Shown here: piece by piece, positions 1 through 5,719 of the stretch | Position numbering within the stretch: the first letter of the stretch is position 1 | Layout: every line of letters starts with the position of its first letter | Assembly (NCBI GenBank): GCA_011390695.1 | Contig: JAABRW010000072.1 | Span: 1 to 5,719 of the forward strand | Reading direction: 5' to 3' | Origin: Desulfotignum sp. | GTDB taxonomy: Bacteria > Desulfobacterota > Desulfobacteria > Desulfobacterales > Desulfobacteraceae | Length of the DNA stretch: 5,719 nucleotides | The notes under the pieces: generated by a model | What the model was told of the DNA's origin: nothing | The model's database searches: none | The model's input: only the letters and a program-made list of their open reading frames with translations | Made by a program: the position numbers and the translations under genes

Positions 1-4
1 AAAA

Positions 5-28
5 AAAAGTTTCTGATCAGATACTTTT
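5..28. promoter_or_regulatory. 24-bp near-perfect palindrome, candidate operator (copy 1)
   Basis: The two 12-base halves are reverse complements except for one T/T pair (positions 11 and 22). The outer arms read AAAAGT and ACTTTT and the centre is TGATCA. The site is AT-rich and the sequence after the dyad is not a T-run, so a protein-binding site fits better than a terminator. It shares 20 of 24 bases with the site at 55-78. The binding protein is unknown; it could be the downstream regulator acting on its own gene, or a regulator of a gene left of the window. Confidence 0.45.
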
Positions 29-54
29 AATAGGCATGCAAATGAAATGCAAGA

Positions 55-78
55 AAAAGTTACCGTTCAGAAACTTTT
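55..78. promoter_or_regulatory. 24-bp imperfect palindrome, candidate operator (copy 2)
   Basis: This second copy of the 5-28 motif has the same orientation and starts 50 bases later, close to five helical turns. The seven outer bases on each side (AAAAGTT and AACTTTT) are perfectly complementary, while the centre is less symmetric than in copy 1. Conservation of both arms and of the central C, G and TCAGA bases in a non-coding region argues for a sequence-specific binding site. No family of regulator is recognised from the motif. Confidence 0.42.
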
Positions 79-355
79 ATTTTTGAGGGTGTCCAGATTT
101 ATAGTTTTGCCTCCGCGACAGATAGCTGGAAGACATCTGTTTCATCCTGCCTGGTGTTATTGGTCAATACAAACGTGTGCCAACCCATCCCAAAAATTGA
201 CGATAGCACATTTCAGATTGTTTTGGTATTCTTTCTCTGGAGAAAAACACATGATTGAAATTGAAACCGTTTGCTGGTATGTTCATTTTTGCAGATCAGG
301 CGGTCCGGGACTGCCGGCATACAAATGGATCTGGTTGCTCCACCTGTGTTTTGAA

Positions 356-362
356 AAGGAGG
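356..362 (+). promoter_or_regulatory. Strong Shine-Dalgarno deciding the GTG start of the response regulator
   Basis: AAGGAGG lies 9 bases before the GTG at 372. It fixes the start of the regulator directly ahead of the first beta strand of the receiver domain. In-frame alternatives further upstream, TTG at 255 and ATG at 279, have no comparable site. Confidence 0.85.
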
Positions 363-371
363 GGATGTCCT

Positions 372-1763
372 GTGGCCCACATTCTGGTGATTGATGATGA
401 AGCACATATCAGAGAAATTCTGACCGCCCGGATGGAAGCACTTGCCCACACGGTTTTTACTGCTGCCACCCTGGATGAGGGACTGTGTATCATTGATCAG
501 CAGGCCCTGGACCTGGTTTTTCTGGATGTCAACCTGCCTGACGGAAACGGGCTGGATGCCCTGCCGGCCATCAAACAGAACCGCTCTGAACCCCAGGTCA
601 TTATCATTACGGCCATGGGCAGCGGTCAGGGTGCGGAAATAGCCATCAACAACGGTGCCTGGGATTATATTGAAAAACCGTTTTACAAACAGACCCTGAT
701 TTTGCAGATCAACCAGGCCCTGGAATACCGCAAGGCAAAACACAAAAAATCTGCCGGACTTCTGTTTCAACCTGCCGGCATCATCGGCAAGAGCTACGTA
801 CTGAAAAAATCCCTGGAGCAGCTGGCTCAGTGTGCCCCCAGCCATGCCAGTGTGCTGATCCAGGGAGAAAGCGGAACAGGAAAAGAGTTGTTTGCCAGGG
901 CTATCCATGACAATTCCTCGGTCAGCGATGCTCCCTATGTTATTGTGGATTGTGCAGCCATGCCGGACACCCTGATGGAAAGCCTGCTGTTCGGACATCA
1001 GAAAGGGGCTTTCACAGGAGCGGACAAGGCATCGGACGGCCTGATAAAAATGGCGGACAGGGGCACCCTTTTTTTGGATGAAATCGGGGAATTGCCCCTT
1101 GCTGCCCAGAAAAACTTTTTACGGGTATTACAGGAAAAAAAATTCAGGCCCGTGGGCAGCACCAGTGAATTGGTCAGTGACTTCAGACTTATCGCAGCCA
1201 CCAACCGGGATCTTGAAAAAATGGCCGCAACAGGCACTTTCCGGCAGGATCTGTTGTACCGCATCAAAACCTTTGTCATAACCCTTCCGCCTTTGCGGGA
1301 CAGAAAAGAGGATATCCATGACCTGACCCTGCATTATGCAGGTGAATTATGTAAAAAGCACAGAATTCCCCGCAAGGTCCTGCTGCCCGAAACCCTGGAC
1401 ATACTTGAAACCCATGACTGGCCCGGAAATGTCAGAGAACTGATCAATGTTCTTGAAAAAACACTGCTGTGTGATCCTGAGATCCCCCTGGTATATCCCA
1501 TGCACCTGCCGGATAAGATCCGGGTTTCCCATGTTAAAAAAGGACTGCAGCAGGCAGACACCCCCCTGCCGGCAGATGCAGGAGACATTTTGGAAGCATT
1601 CAAGCCCTTTAAGGAAAAGGCACTTGAAAAAATAGAAAAACACTATTTTTCCATGCTCCTGTCCCACAACAACTGGGATCTTGACCAGGCAGCGGCCCAG
1701 TCTGAGCTGAGCAAGAACCGGCTCTATTATTTTATGCGAAAATATCAGCTGCAAAAGCCGTGA
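372..1763 (+). CDS. Sigma-54-dependent response regulator (receiver, AAA+, Fis-type HTH)
   Basis: This cytoplasmic two-component regulator of the NtrC/AtoC type has 463 aa. When phosphorylated it would oligomerise at enhancer sites and use ATP to open sigma-54 promoter complexes. The receiver spans about 1-120, with acidic pair D8/D9, phosphoacceptor D52, T80 and K102. The AAA+ domain spans about 137-365: Walker A GESGTGKE (165-172), sigma-54 contact loop GAFTGA (212-217), Walker B GTLFLDEIG (231-239), arginine-finger region FRQDLLYR (290-297) and sensor II WPGNVREL (350-357). A Fis-like helix-turn-helix fills about 425-460. All key residues are present and the length is normal. GTG is chosen over upstream TTG 255 because of the AAGGAGG at 356-362 and the usual receiver N-terminus. 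The HTH second helix (LSKNRLYYFMRKY) departs from the common LYRKLKKYG form, so its DNA target may be its own. The next gene, a chemoreceptor, lies 244 bases downstream behind a sigma-54-like element and is a possible target. The partner kinase is not proven; the downstream histidine kinase is one candidate. Confidence 0.95.
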   Translation: MAHILVIDDEAHIREILTARMEALAHTVFTAATLDEGLCIIDQQALDLVFLDVNLPDGNGLDALPAIKQNRSEPQVIIITAMGSGQGAEIAINNGAWDYIEKPFYKQTLILQINQALEYRKAKHKKSAGLLFQPAGIIGKSYVLKKSLEQLAQCAPSHASVLIQGESGTGKELFARAIHDNSSVSDAPYVIVDCAAMPDTLMESLLFGHQKGAFTGADKASDGLIKMADRGTLFLDEIGELPLAAQKNFLRVLQEKKFRPVGSTSELVSDFRLIAATNRDLEKMAATGTFRQDLLYRIKTFVITLPPLRDRKEDIHDLTLHYAGELCKKHRIPRKVLLPETLDILETHDWPGNVRELINVLEKTLLCDPEIPLVYPMHLPDKIRVSHVKKGLQQADTPLPADAGDILEAFKPFKEKALEKIEKHYFSMLLSHNNWDLDQAAAQSELSKNRLYYFMRKYQLQKP

Positions 1764-1886
1764 TCCTGAAAAACCCATTCCTGCCATCCTGATCCTGCAT
1801 TTTTTTGAAAACCAAAAAAAGTGTTGCCAAACAAAAAAAAACCCGGTTTTTCACAGAAAAATACCGATTAAAATTTTTTCCTCTTG

Positions 1887-1932
1887 TTTGTAACTCTTTG
1901 TAATTGTAACAATTAAAATTTTAGTTTTAATT
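1887..1932. promoter_or_regulatory. TTGTAA repeats and overlapping palindromes, candidate upstream activator or operator region
   Basis: TTTGTAA occurs at 1887-1893 and 1897-1903, exactly 10 bases apart, followed by TTGTAA at 1904-1909. The last repeat lies inside a perfect 15-base palindrome TAATTGTAACAATTA (1901-1915). This overlaps a second dyad with 8-base arms, AATTAAAA (1911-1918) and TTTTAATT (1925-1932). The cluster lies 11-56 bases upstream of the sigma-54-like element. AT-rich DNA produces chance palindromes, so function is inferred from repeat phasing and position. Confidence 0.35.
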
Positions 1933-1942
1933 TTTCGTTCTG

Positions 1943-1958
1943 TGGCATGCATCTTGAT
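1943..1958 (+). promoter_or_regulatory. Possible sigma-54 (-24/-12) promoter of the chemoreceptor gene
   Basis: TGGCATGCATCTTGAT resembles the consensus TGGCAC-N5-TTGCA. The -24 GG and the TTG of the -12 box are correctly spaced, but the usual GC at -12 reads GA. Transcription would start near 1969, giving a leader of about 40 bases. The gene just upstream encodes a sigma-54 activator, which supports the reading. A competing sigma-70-like pair overlaps it: TTGATA at 1954-1959, a 17-base spacer and TAAAAA at 1977-1982. Confidence 0.4.
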
Positions 1959-2007
1959 AATGTGTTTTGCAGGCAATAAAAAACAAACCATCTGAAAGAG
2001 GTGCAGT

Positions 2008-4101
2008 GTGATCAAACTGAAAAACATGAGAATGGGTGTAAAATTTACCGCGGCTTTTCTTATCATCGGCATTCTGCCCCTGGCCGTCATGGGAATCCTT
2101 GCGGTCAACCAATCCCGAAATGCCATAACCCACCTGGTGTATGAGCAAATGGAAGGCCTTCAGGCAGCCAAACAGGAACATATCACCGAGTATTTCAAGG
2201 GATTGTTTCTGCAGATGGCTGTTTTTGCCGAATCCCGGGAGGTCCATTCCTTTTATGAACAACTGGTCCAGTACCACAATGATACCCATGTCACCGCCAC
2301 TGGCAGTTATGATGTCACCACCCCGGAATACCATGATATATGGAAGTCATTCGGCAGAAAACTGCGGGCCTACCAGGAACAAAGCGGTGTATATGACATG
2401 TTCCTGATCTGCGCGGCCCATGGCCATGTCATGTATACCAATGAAAAAGAAAGTGATATCGGGGAGAATCTTGGCCATGGCCGTTACAAGAACAGCAGTC
2501 TTGCCGAGTTATGGGCCAAAGTTGTCAACACAGGCAAACCTGCCCTGGTGGACATGGCACCCTATGCCCCGAGCAATGGTGCACCCGCAATTTTCGCAGG
2601 CTATCCGATTCATGATGGGTCAAGAGCCCTGATCGGTGTTGTGGGATTTCAGATTCCGGTAAGCCAGATAAATGCCGTCATGACATCCCGCCACGGTATG
2701 GGGGAAACCGGTGAAAGCTATCTGGTGGGTCCGGACTTTCTCATGCGGTCTGATTCATATCTCTCACCCGATACCCACTCTGTAACCGCCAGTTTTGCCA
2801 ACCCGGAAACAGGCAGGGTACAAACCCTGGCAGTCAAAGAGGCTTTGGCAGGGAAAACCGATCACCAACTGACACAGAACTATCTGGGGGAAGAAGTACT
2901 GGCTGCCTACGGCCCGTTGACCATTAAAGACCTCACTTGGGCGGTGATTTCCGAAATTGATGCCCAAGAGGCATTTGCACCCATAACCCGGATGAAGATG
3001 CTGATCGCTGTCATCGCCCTGGCGGGCATCATCTGTATTACCGGCGCAGCCCTGGCATTTACCCGGACCATCACCCGGCCCATGAAAAAAAGTGTATATT
3101 TTGCCAATGCCCTGGCTGACGGGGACCTGACCCAGACCCTGGACATTGACCAGGCAGATGAAATCGGAACCATGGCCAGGGCCATGAACCAGATGCGATC
3201 CAATCTGAACCAGATGTTCACGGAGCTGTCCCAGGGGGTATCGGTGCTGTCTGCATCATCTACGGAGCTGTCAGCCATTTCCAGTCAGATGTCAGCCAAT
3301 GCGGAGCAAAGCGCTGACAAATCCACTACGGTGGCGGCAGCTGCCGAAGAGATGAGTGCCAGCATGGTGAGCGTGGCGGCTGCGTCTGAACAGGCATCCA
3401 CCAATATCCAGATGGTGGCGGCTTCTGCAGAGGAAATGGGAGCGACCATCAGTGAAATTGCCCGGAGCACGGAAAAGGGACGTTCTGTCACCAATGATGC
3501 GGTGGAAAAATCTGAGAAAGCCTCGGAAAAAGTGGAGGCCTTGGGTGAGGCTGCCATTTTGATAGGAAAGGTCACGGAAACAATTGCCGAGATATCCAGT
3601 CAGACCAACCTGCTGGCCCTGAATGCAACCATAGAAGCGGCCCGTGCCGGACAGGCGGGAAAAGGATTTGCCGTTGTGGCTGCAGAGATCAAGGACCTTG
3701 CCAATCAGACCGATGCAGCTACCCGGCAGATACGGGAGCGCATCCAGGGGATACAAAGCACCACCAGAGACACGGTAAAAGAGATCCAGCAGATAACCAC
3801 GGTGATCCATGATGTCAATGACATCGTCACCGCCATTGCATCGGCCATCCAGGAACAGTCCTCTGCCACTCTGGAGATTACCGGCAATGTGCAGCAGGCT
3901 GCCCAGGGTATCCAGGAGGTCAACGAGAATGTGTCCCAGAGTTCTTCCGTATCAGAGGAAATTGCAAAAGATATCGGTGAGGTAAACCAGGCGGCATCAG
4001 AAATCGCAGAAGCCGGCAGCCAGGTGAACACCAGTGCCGAAGAGATGTCTGGTCTGGCAGAACAGCTTCGCAGCATGACCCAAAAATTTAAAACCGCCTA
4101 G
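2008..4101 (+). CDS. Methyl-accepting chemotaxis protein with periplasmic Cache-type sensor
   Basis: This inner-membrane chemoreceptor has 697 aa and would control a CheA/CheW array. A first membrane helix lies at about 13-33. A periplasmic sensor region of about 295 residues follows, with YDMFLI (129-134), PSNGAPA (188-194) and [10 protein letters not shown] (232-241), patterns typical of Cache-containing chemoreceptors. The second membrane helix is at about 329-351 and HAMP at about 353-405, including DEIG (384-387). The cytoplasmic coiled coil carries the CheW/CheA-binding hairpin tip around 528-560 ([20 protein letters not shown] is the core). Glu pairs in methylation-like contexts are at 447/448, 475/476 and 678/679; the first two are 28 residues, or four heptads, apart. 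The tail ends in QKFKTA, with no NWETF-type CheR/CheB tether. The GTG start is supported by AGAGGTG at 1997-2003 and by a short basic N-terminus before the first helix. The ligand cannot be deduced. It is probably transcribed from its own promoter in the 244-base gap, possibly sigma-54 dependent. Confidence 0.95.
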   Translation: MIKLKNMRMGVKFTAAFLIIGILPLAVMGILAVNQSRNAITHLVYEQMEGLQAAKQEHITEYFKGLFLQMAVFAESREVHSFYEQLVQYHNDTHVTATGSYDVTTPEYHDIWKSFGRKLRAYQEQSGVYDMFLICAAHGHVMYTNEKESDIGENLGHGRYKNSSLAELWAKVVNTGKPALVDMAPYAPSNGAPAIFAGYPIHDGSRALIGVVGFQIPVSQINAVMTSRHGMGETGESYLVGPDFLMRSDSYLSPDTHSVTASFANPETGRVQTLAVKEALAGKTDHQLTQNYLGEEVLAAYGPLTIKDLTWAVISEIDAQEAFAPITRMKMLIAVIALAGIICITGAALAFTRTITRPMKKSVYFANALADGDLTQTLDIDQADEIGTMARAMNQMRSNLNQMFTELSQGVSVLSASSTELSAISSQMSANAEQSADKSTTVAAAAEEMSASMVSVAAASEQASTNIQMVAASAEEMGATISEIARSTEKGRSVTNDAVEKSEKASEKVEALGEAAILIGKVTETIAEISSQTNLLALNATIEAARAGQAGKGFAVVAAEIKDLANQTDAATRQIRERIQGIQSTTRDTVKEIQQITTVIHDVNDIVTAIASAIQEQSSATLEITGNVQQAAQGIQEVNENVSQSSSVSEEIAKDIGEVNQAASEIAEAGSQVNTSAEEMSGLAEQLRSMTQKFKTA

Positions 4102-4154
4102 CTGCAAACCGCATCAACACAACAACGGCCATGCCCTGATCGGCACAACAAAGC

Positions 4155-4187
4155 ATGAAAGAACAGTCCGGAAGATTGTTCTTTCAT
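4155..4187. repeat. Perfect 11-bp inverted repeat between chemoreceptor and kinase genes
   Basis: ATGAAAGAACA (4155-4165) is exactly complementary to TGTTCTTTCAT (4177-4187) around an 11-base centre that contains TCCGGA. On the plus strand it is followed by eight A's rather than T's, and on the minus strand no T-run follows the stem, so it is not a standard intrinsic terminator in either direction. It ends 7 bases before the kinase ribosome-binding site. It could act as an RNA hairpin affecting transcript ends or translation, or as an operator with half-sites centred 22 bp apart. Confidence 0.5.
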
Positions 4188-4193
4188 AAAAAA

Positions 4194-4201
4194 AAGGAAG
4201 G
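4194..4201 (+). promoter_or_regulatory. Ribosome-binding site of the PAS histidine kinase
   Basis: AAGGAAGG lies 12 bases before ATG 4214, a slightly long spacing. It is the only Shine-Dalgarno-like stretch ahead of the first in-frame ATGs (4214, 4235, 4262), so it favours the first. It directly follows the A-run after the inverted repeat at 4155-4187. Confidence 0.6.
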
Positions 4202-4213
4202 CAAAAAATCCCT

Positions 4214-5719
4214 ATGGCCCAGACAACACCGCTTATGAAGCAAGCCGCACACAATAGGTTTATGGATCAAAAAATTTTCCTCAAGGTTGTGGATGCACTG
4301 CCCGAACATATAGCCGTAATGGACAATGACGGCAATATTGTATTTGTCAACCAGGCATGGAAAACCTTTGCCGACAAAAACCATCTGGCATCGGAAAACT
4401 ACGGTATTGGTATGAATTATGCCGATCTTTGCAGAAACACAACAGGCGCCGGAAAGGACCAGGCAACCCGTATTGCAAAAAAAATTGATGCTTTGCTGTC
4501 CGGCAGAATTGATGCATTTGCCATGGAATATCCCTGTCATTCTCCTGACAGACACCGGTGGTTCCGACTGAACCTTACATGGTTTTTGGTGAACAAAAAA
4601 CGATGGGCTGTGGCTGCCCATGAAAACATCACCCATCGGAGCAGGACAGAAAAAGATCTTCGCCGCCTGTCACAGGCGGTTGAACACAGTCCTGTCAGCG
4701 TGGTCATAACGGACGTTGATGGCGCCATCGAATATGTGAATCCCACATTTGAACAGGTCACCGGATATACCCTGCAGGAAGTTGTGGGCCGGAATCCGAG
4801 CATCTTGAGCACCGGAAAACAGCCAAAAGAATTTTACGAAACATTGTGGCAAACCATTACAAATGGACAGGTATGGCATGGTGAATTTGACAACATTAAA
4901 AAAAACGGAGAGATTTACTGGGAATCTGCCTCAATTTCTCCTATATTCAACGATCAAAAAGAGATCATTTCCTTTGTTGCTATTAAAGAGGATATTTCCG
5001 CCCGGAAAAAAATGATTCATGACCTGGAACAGGCCAAAATTCGTGCTGAAGCCGGGGTAAAGGCCAAAAATGAATTTCTGGCAACCATCTCGCATGAGAT
5101 CAGGACCCCCATGAATGCCATCCTCGGCATGAGCCGGTTGGCGCTGGATGCAGATCTGTCACCGGACCAGTACCAGCGTATTTCCCACATCCAAACAGCG
5201 GGCAAGGCCCTTATGAACATTATCAATGATATCCTTGACTTTGCAAGAATTGATGCGGGAAATCCGGCAATCAAAAATGAACCCTTCTCGTTTGATGATA
5301 TTATGAAAAAAATCATCACCGAAAACAAGGCTGCTGCCGCAGAAAAAAATATCGACCTGCTGTATACCTTTTCCCATGAACCGCCGGTTTTCATGGAGGG
5401 TGACGGGTCCCGCCTCACCCAGATTATCATGAAGCTTACGGAAAATGCAGTAAAATACACATCTGCCGGCCAGGTGAAAATCACATCTGACATCACCTTT
5501 CAGAGTGAACAGGACTTGTGGCTGACGGTAACGGTTGCAGATACCGGTATCGGTATGACGCAAGAGCAGTTGTCACACCTGTTTGAACCCTTTACCCAGG
5601 CAAACGGATCCAGTGCCAGGTCATATGGCGGCACCGGGCTGGGCCTGGCTATTGTAAAGCAGATCACAGTTGCCATGAACGGCAGTATCCAGGTCAAAAG
5701 CACGCCTGAAAAAGGGTCT
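4214..5719 (+). CDS. PAS-PAS sensor histidine kinase, 3' end outside the window (partial)
   Basis: The first 502 residues are present and the frame is open to the last base, so the C-terminus is missing. No membrane helix or signal peptide is visible, suggesting a cytoplasmic sensor. A first PAS domain spans about 21-135 and carries a GMNYADLC stretch (C73) and EYPCHSP (105-111). A second PAS/PAC domain spans about 154-265 (ITDVDG, YVNPTFEQVTGYT, YWESASISPI), of the general type that can hold flavin or haem, though no cofactor can be assigned. A short coiled linker leads to the dimerisation and phosphoacceptor helix, NEFLATISHEIRTPMNA, with H294 as the phosphorylated histidine. The ATPase domain shows the N box (N411), G1 DTGIGM (443-448), F box FEPF (457-460) and G2 GGTGLGLA (472-479). 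It stops at the EKGS that normally precedes the last strands. Kinases of this style are often hybrids with receiver or HPt domains, but none is seen here. It could phosphorylate the regulator at 372-1763; this is inferred from proximity only. Confidence 0.93.
   Translation, partial: MAQTTPLMKQAAHNRFMDQKIFLKVVDALPEHIAVMDNDGNIVFVNQAWKTFADKNHLASENYGIGMNYADLCRNTTGAGKDQATRIAKKIDALLSGRIDAFAMEYPCHSPDRHRWFRLNLTWFLVNKKRWAVAAHENITHRSRTEKDLRRLSQAVEHSPVSVVITDVDGAIEYVNPTFEQVTGYTLQEVVGRNPSILSTGKQPKEFYETLWQTITNGQVWHGEFDNIKKNGEIYWESASISPIFNDQKEIISFVAIKEDISARKKMIHDLEQAKIRAEAGVKAKNEFLATISHEIRTPMNAILGMSRLALDADLSPDQYQRISHIQTAGKALMNIINDILDFARIDAGNPAIKNEPFSFDDIMKKIITENKAAAAEKNIDLLYTFSHEPPVFMEGDGSRLTQIIMKLTENAVKYTSAGQVKITSDITFQSEQDLWLTVTVADTGIGMTQEQLSHLFEPFTQANGSSARSYGGTGLGLAIVKQITVAMNGSIQVKSTPEKGS

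Larger units (their letters stand above)
1..371. other. Gene-free leader region upstream of the response regulator
   Basis: I find no convincing protein gene here. The reading frames that cross it lack recognisable domains, and most lack a ribosome-binding site. It holds two related 24-bp dyads at 5-28 and 55-78, a weak 6-bp inverted repeat (ACAGAT at 118-123 with ATCTGT at 135-140) and a small TTTCTC/GAGAAA dyad at 232-245. It ends in the Shine-Dalgarno of the response regulator. No clear sigma-70 or sigma-54 promoter could be assigned, although the regulator's promoter should lie here. Whether an upstream gene ends or diverges just before position 1 cannot be seen. Confidence 0.6.

Noticed and set aside
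197..232. Sigma-70 promoter TTGACG (197-202) with TATTCT (227-232)
   Set aside because: The spacer is 24 bases, too long for a sigma-70 promoter, and no better -10 lies at 16-18 bases.
274..292. Sigma-54-like TGG...TTTGCA before the response regulator
   Set aside because: GG and GC are separated by 13 bases instead of 10, so the spacing does not fit.
47..394. 115-codon plus-strand frame starting at ATG 47
   Set aside because: There is no ribosome-binding site before ATG 47, which sits just ahead of the second dyad, and the protein shows no domain and an odd composition. Only its last part, from ATG 251, has any translation signal and is noted separately.
213..998. Long open frame on the minus strand (261 codons) opposite the response regulator
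   Set aside because: It lies opposite the conserved receiver and AAA+ coding region, shows no recognisable domain, and is what codon bias on the plus strand would produce. Other long minus-strand frames in the window are rejected for the same reason.
1807..1852. Possible terminator of the response regulator: AAAAACCCGGTTTTT and nearby A/T runs
   Set aside because: The dyad leaves almost no loop and has only a few G-C pairs, so it would be a very weak hairpin. No proper stem followed by a T-run was found after 1763.
1844..1870. Sigma-28 (flagellar) promoter for the chemoreceptor around ACCGATTA at 1863-1870
   Set aside because: The -10-like sequence is partial and no TAAA -35 box lies 15 bases upstream, where CGGT is found instead.
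4141..4155. Sigma-54-like CGGCAC...AAGCA before the kinase gene
   Set aside because: GG and GC are separated by 9 bases rather than 10 and the TT of the -12 box is missing. It also runs into the inverted repeat.

Overview
The window looks like chromosomal DNA from a motile, sensory-rich deltaproteobacterium, most likely of the sulfate-reducing Desulfobacterales type. This is an inference from the protein style: a Desulfobacter-like chemoreceptor signalling domain, an AtoC/NtrC-type regulator and a multi-PAS kinase. AT-rich intergenic stretches alternate with more GC-rich coding DNA. No match to a named organism can be claimed from the sequence alone.

Layout, all on the plus strand: (1) positions 1-371 hold no convincing gene but carry two related 24-bp dyads (5-28 and 55-78). 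(2) 372-1763 is a complete sigma-54-dependent response regulator (receiver, AAA+, Fis-type HTH; 463 aa) starting at GTG behind a strong Shine-Dalgarno. (3) 1764-2007 is an AT-rich regulatory gap. It has A-tracts, a cluster of TTGTAA repeats and palindromes, and a near-consensus -24/-12 element at 1943-1958. (4) 2008-4101 is a complete 697-aa methyl-accepting chemotaxis protein with a periplasmic Cache-type sensor. (5) 4102-4213 is a short gap with a perfect 11-bp inverted repeat. (6) 4214-5719 is the first 502 codons of a PAS-PAS sensor histidine kinase that runs off the window end.

Together these form a signalling cluster: a sigma-54 activator, a chemoreceptor that may be one of its targets, and a PAS histidine kinase that may be its phosphodonor or the head of a phosphorelay. 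Each protein family is well known. The less ordinary content is in the non-coding DNA: the paired dyads at the left edge, the repeat array ahead of the chemoreceptor, and the hairpin before the kinase. I saw no rRNA, tRNA, CRISPR array, insertion sequence, attachment site or origin, and no convincing new biological system.
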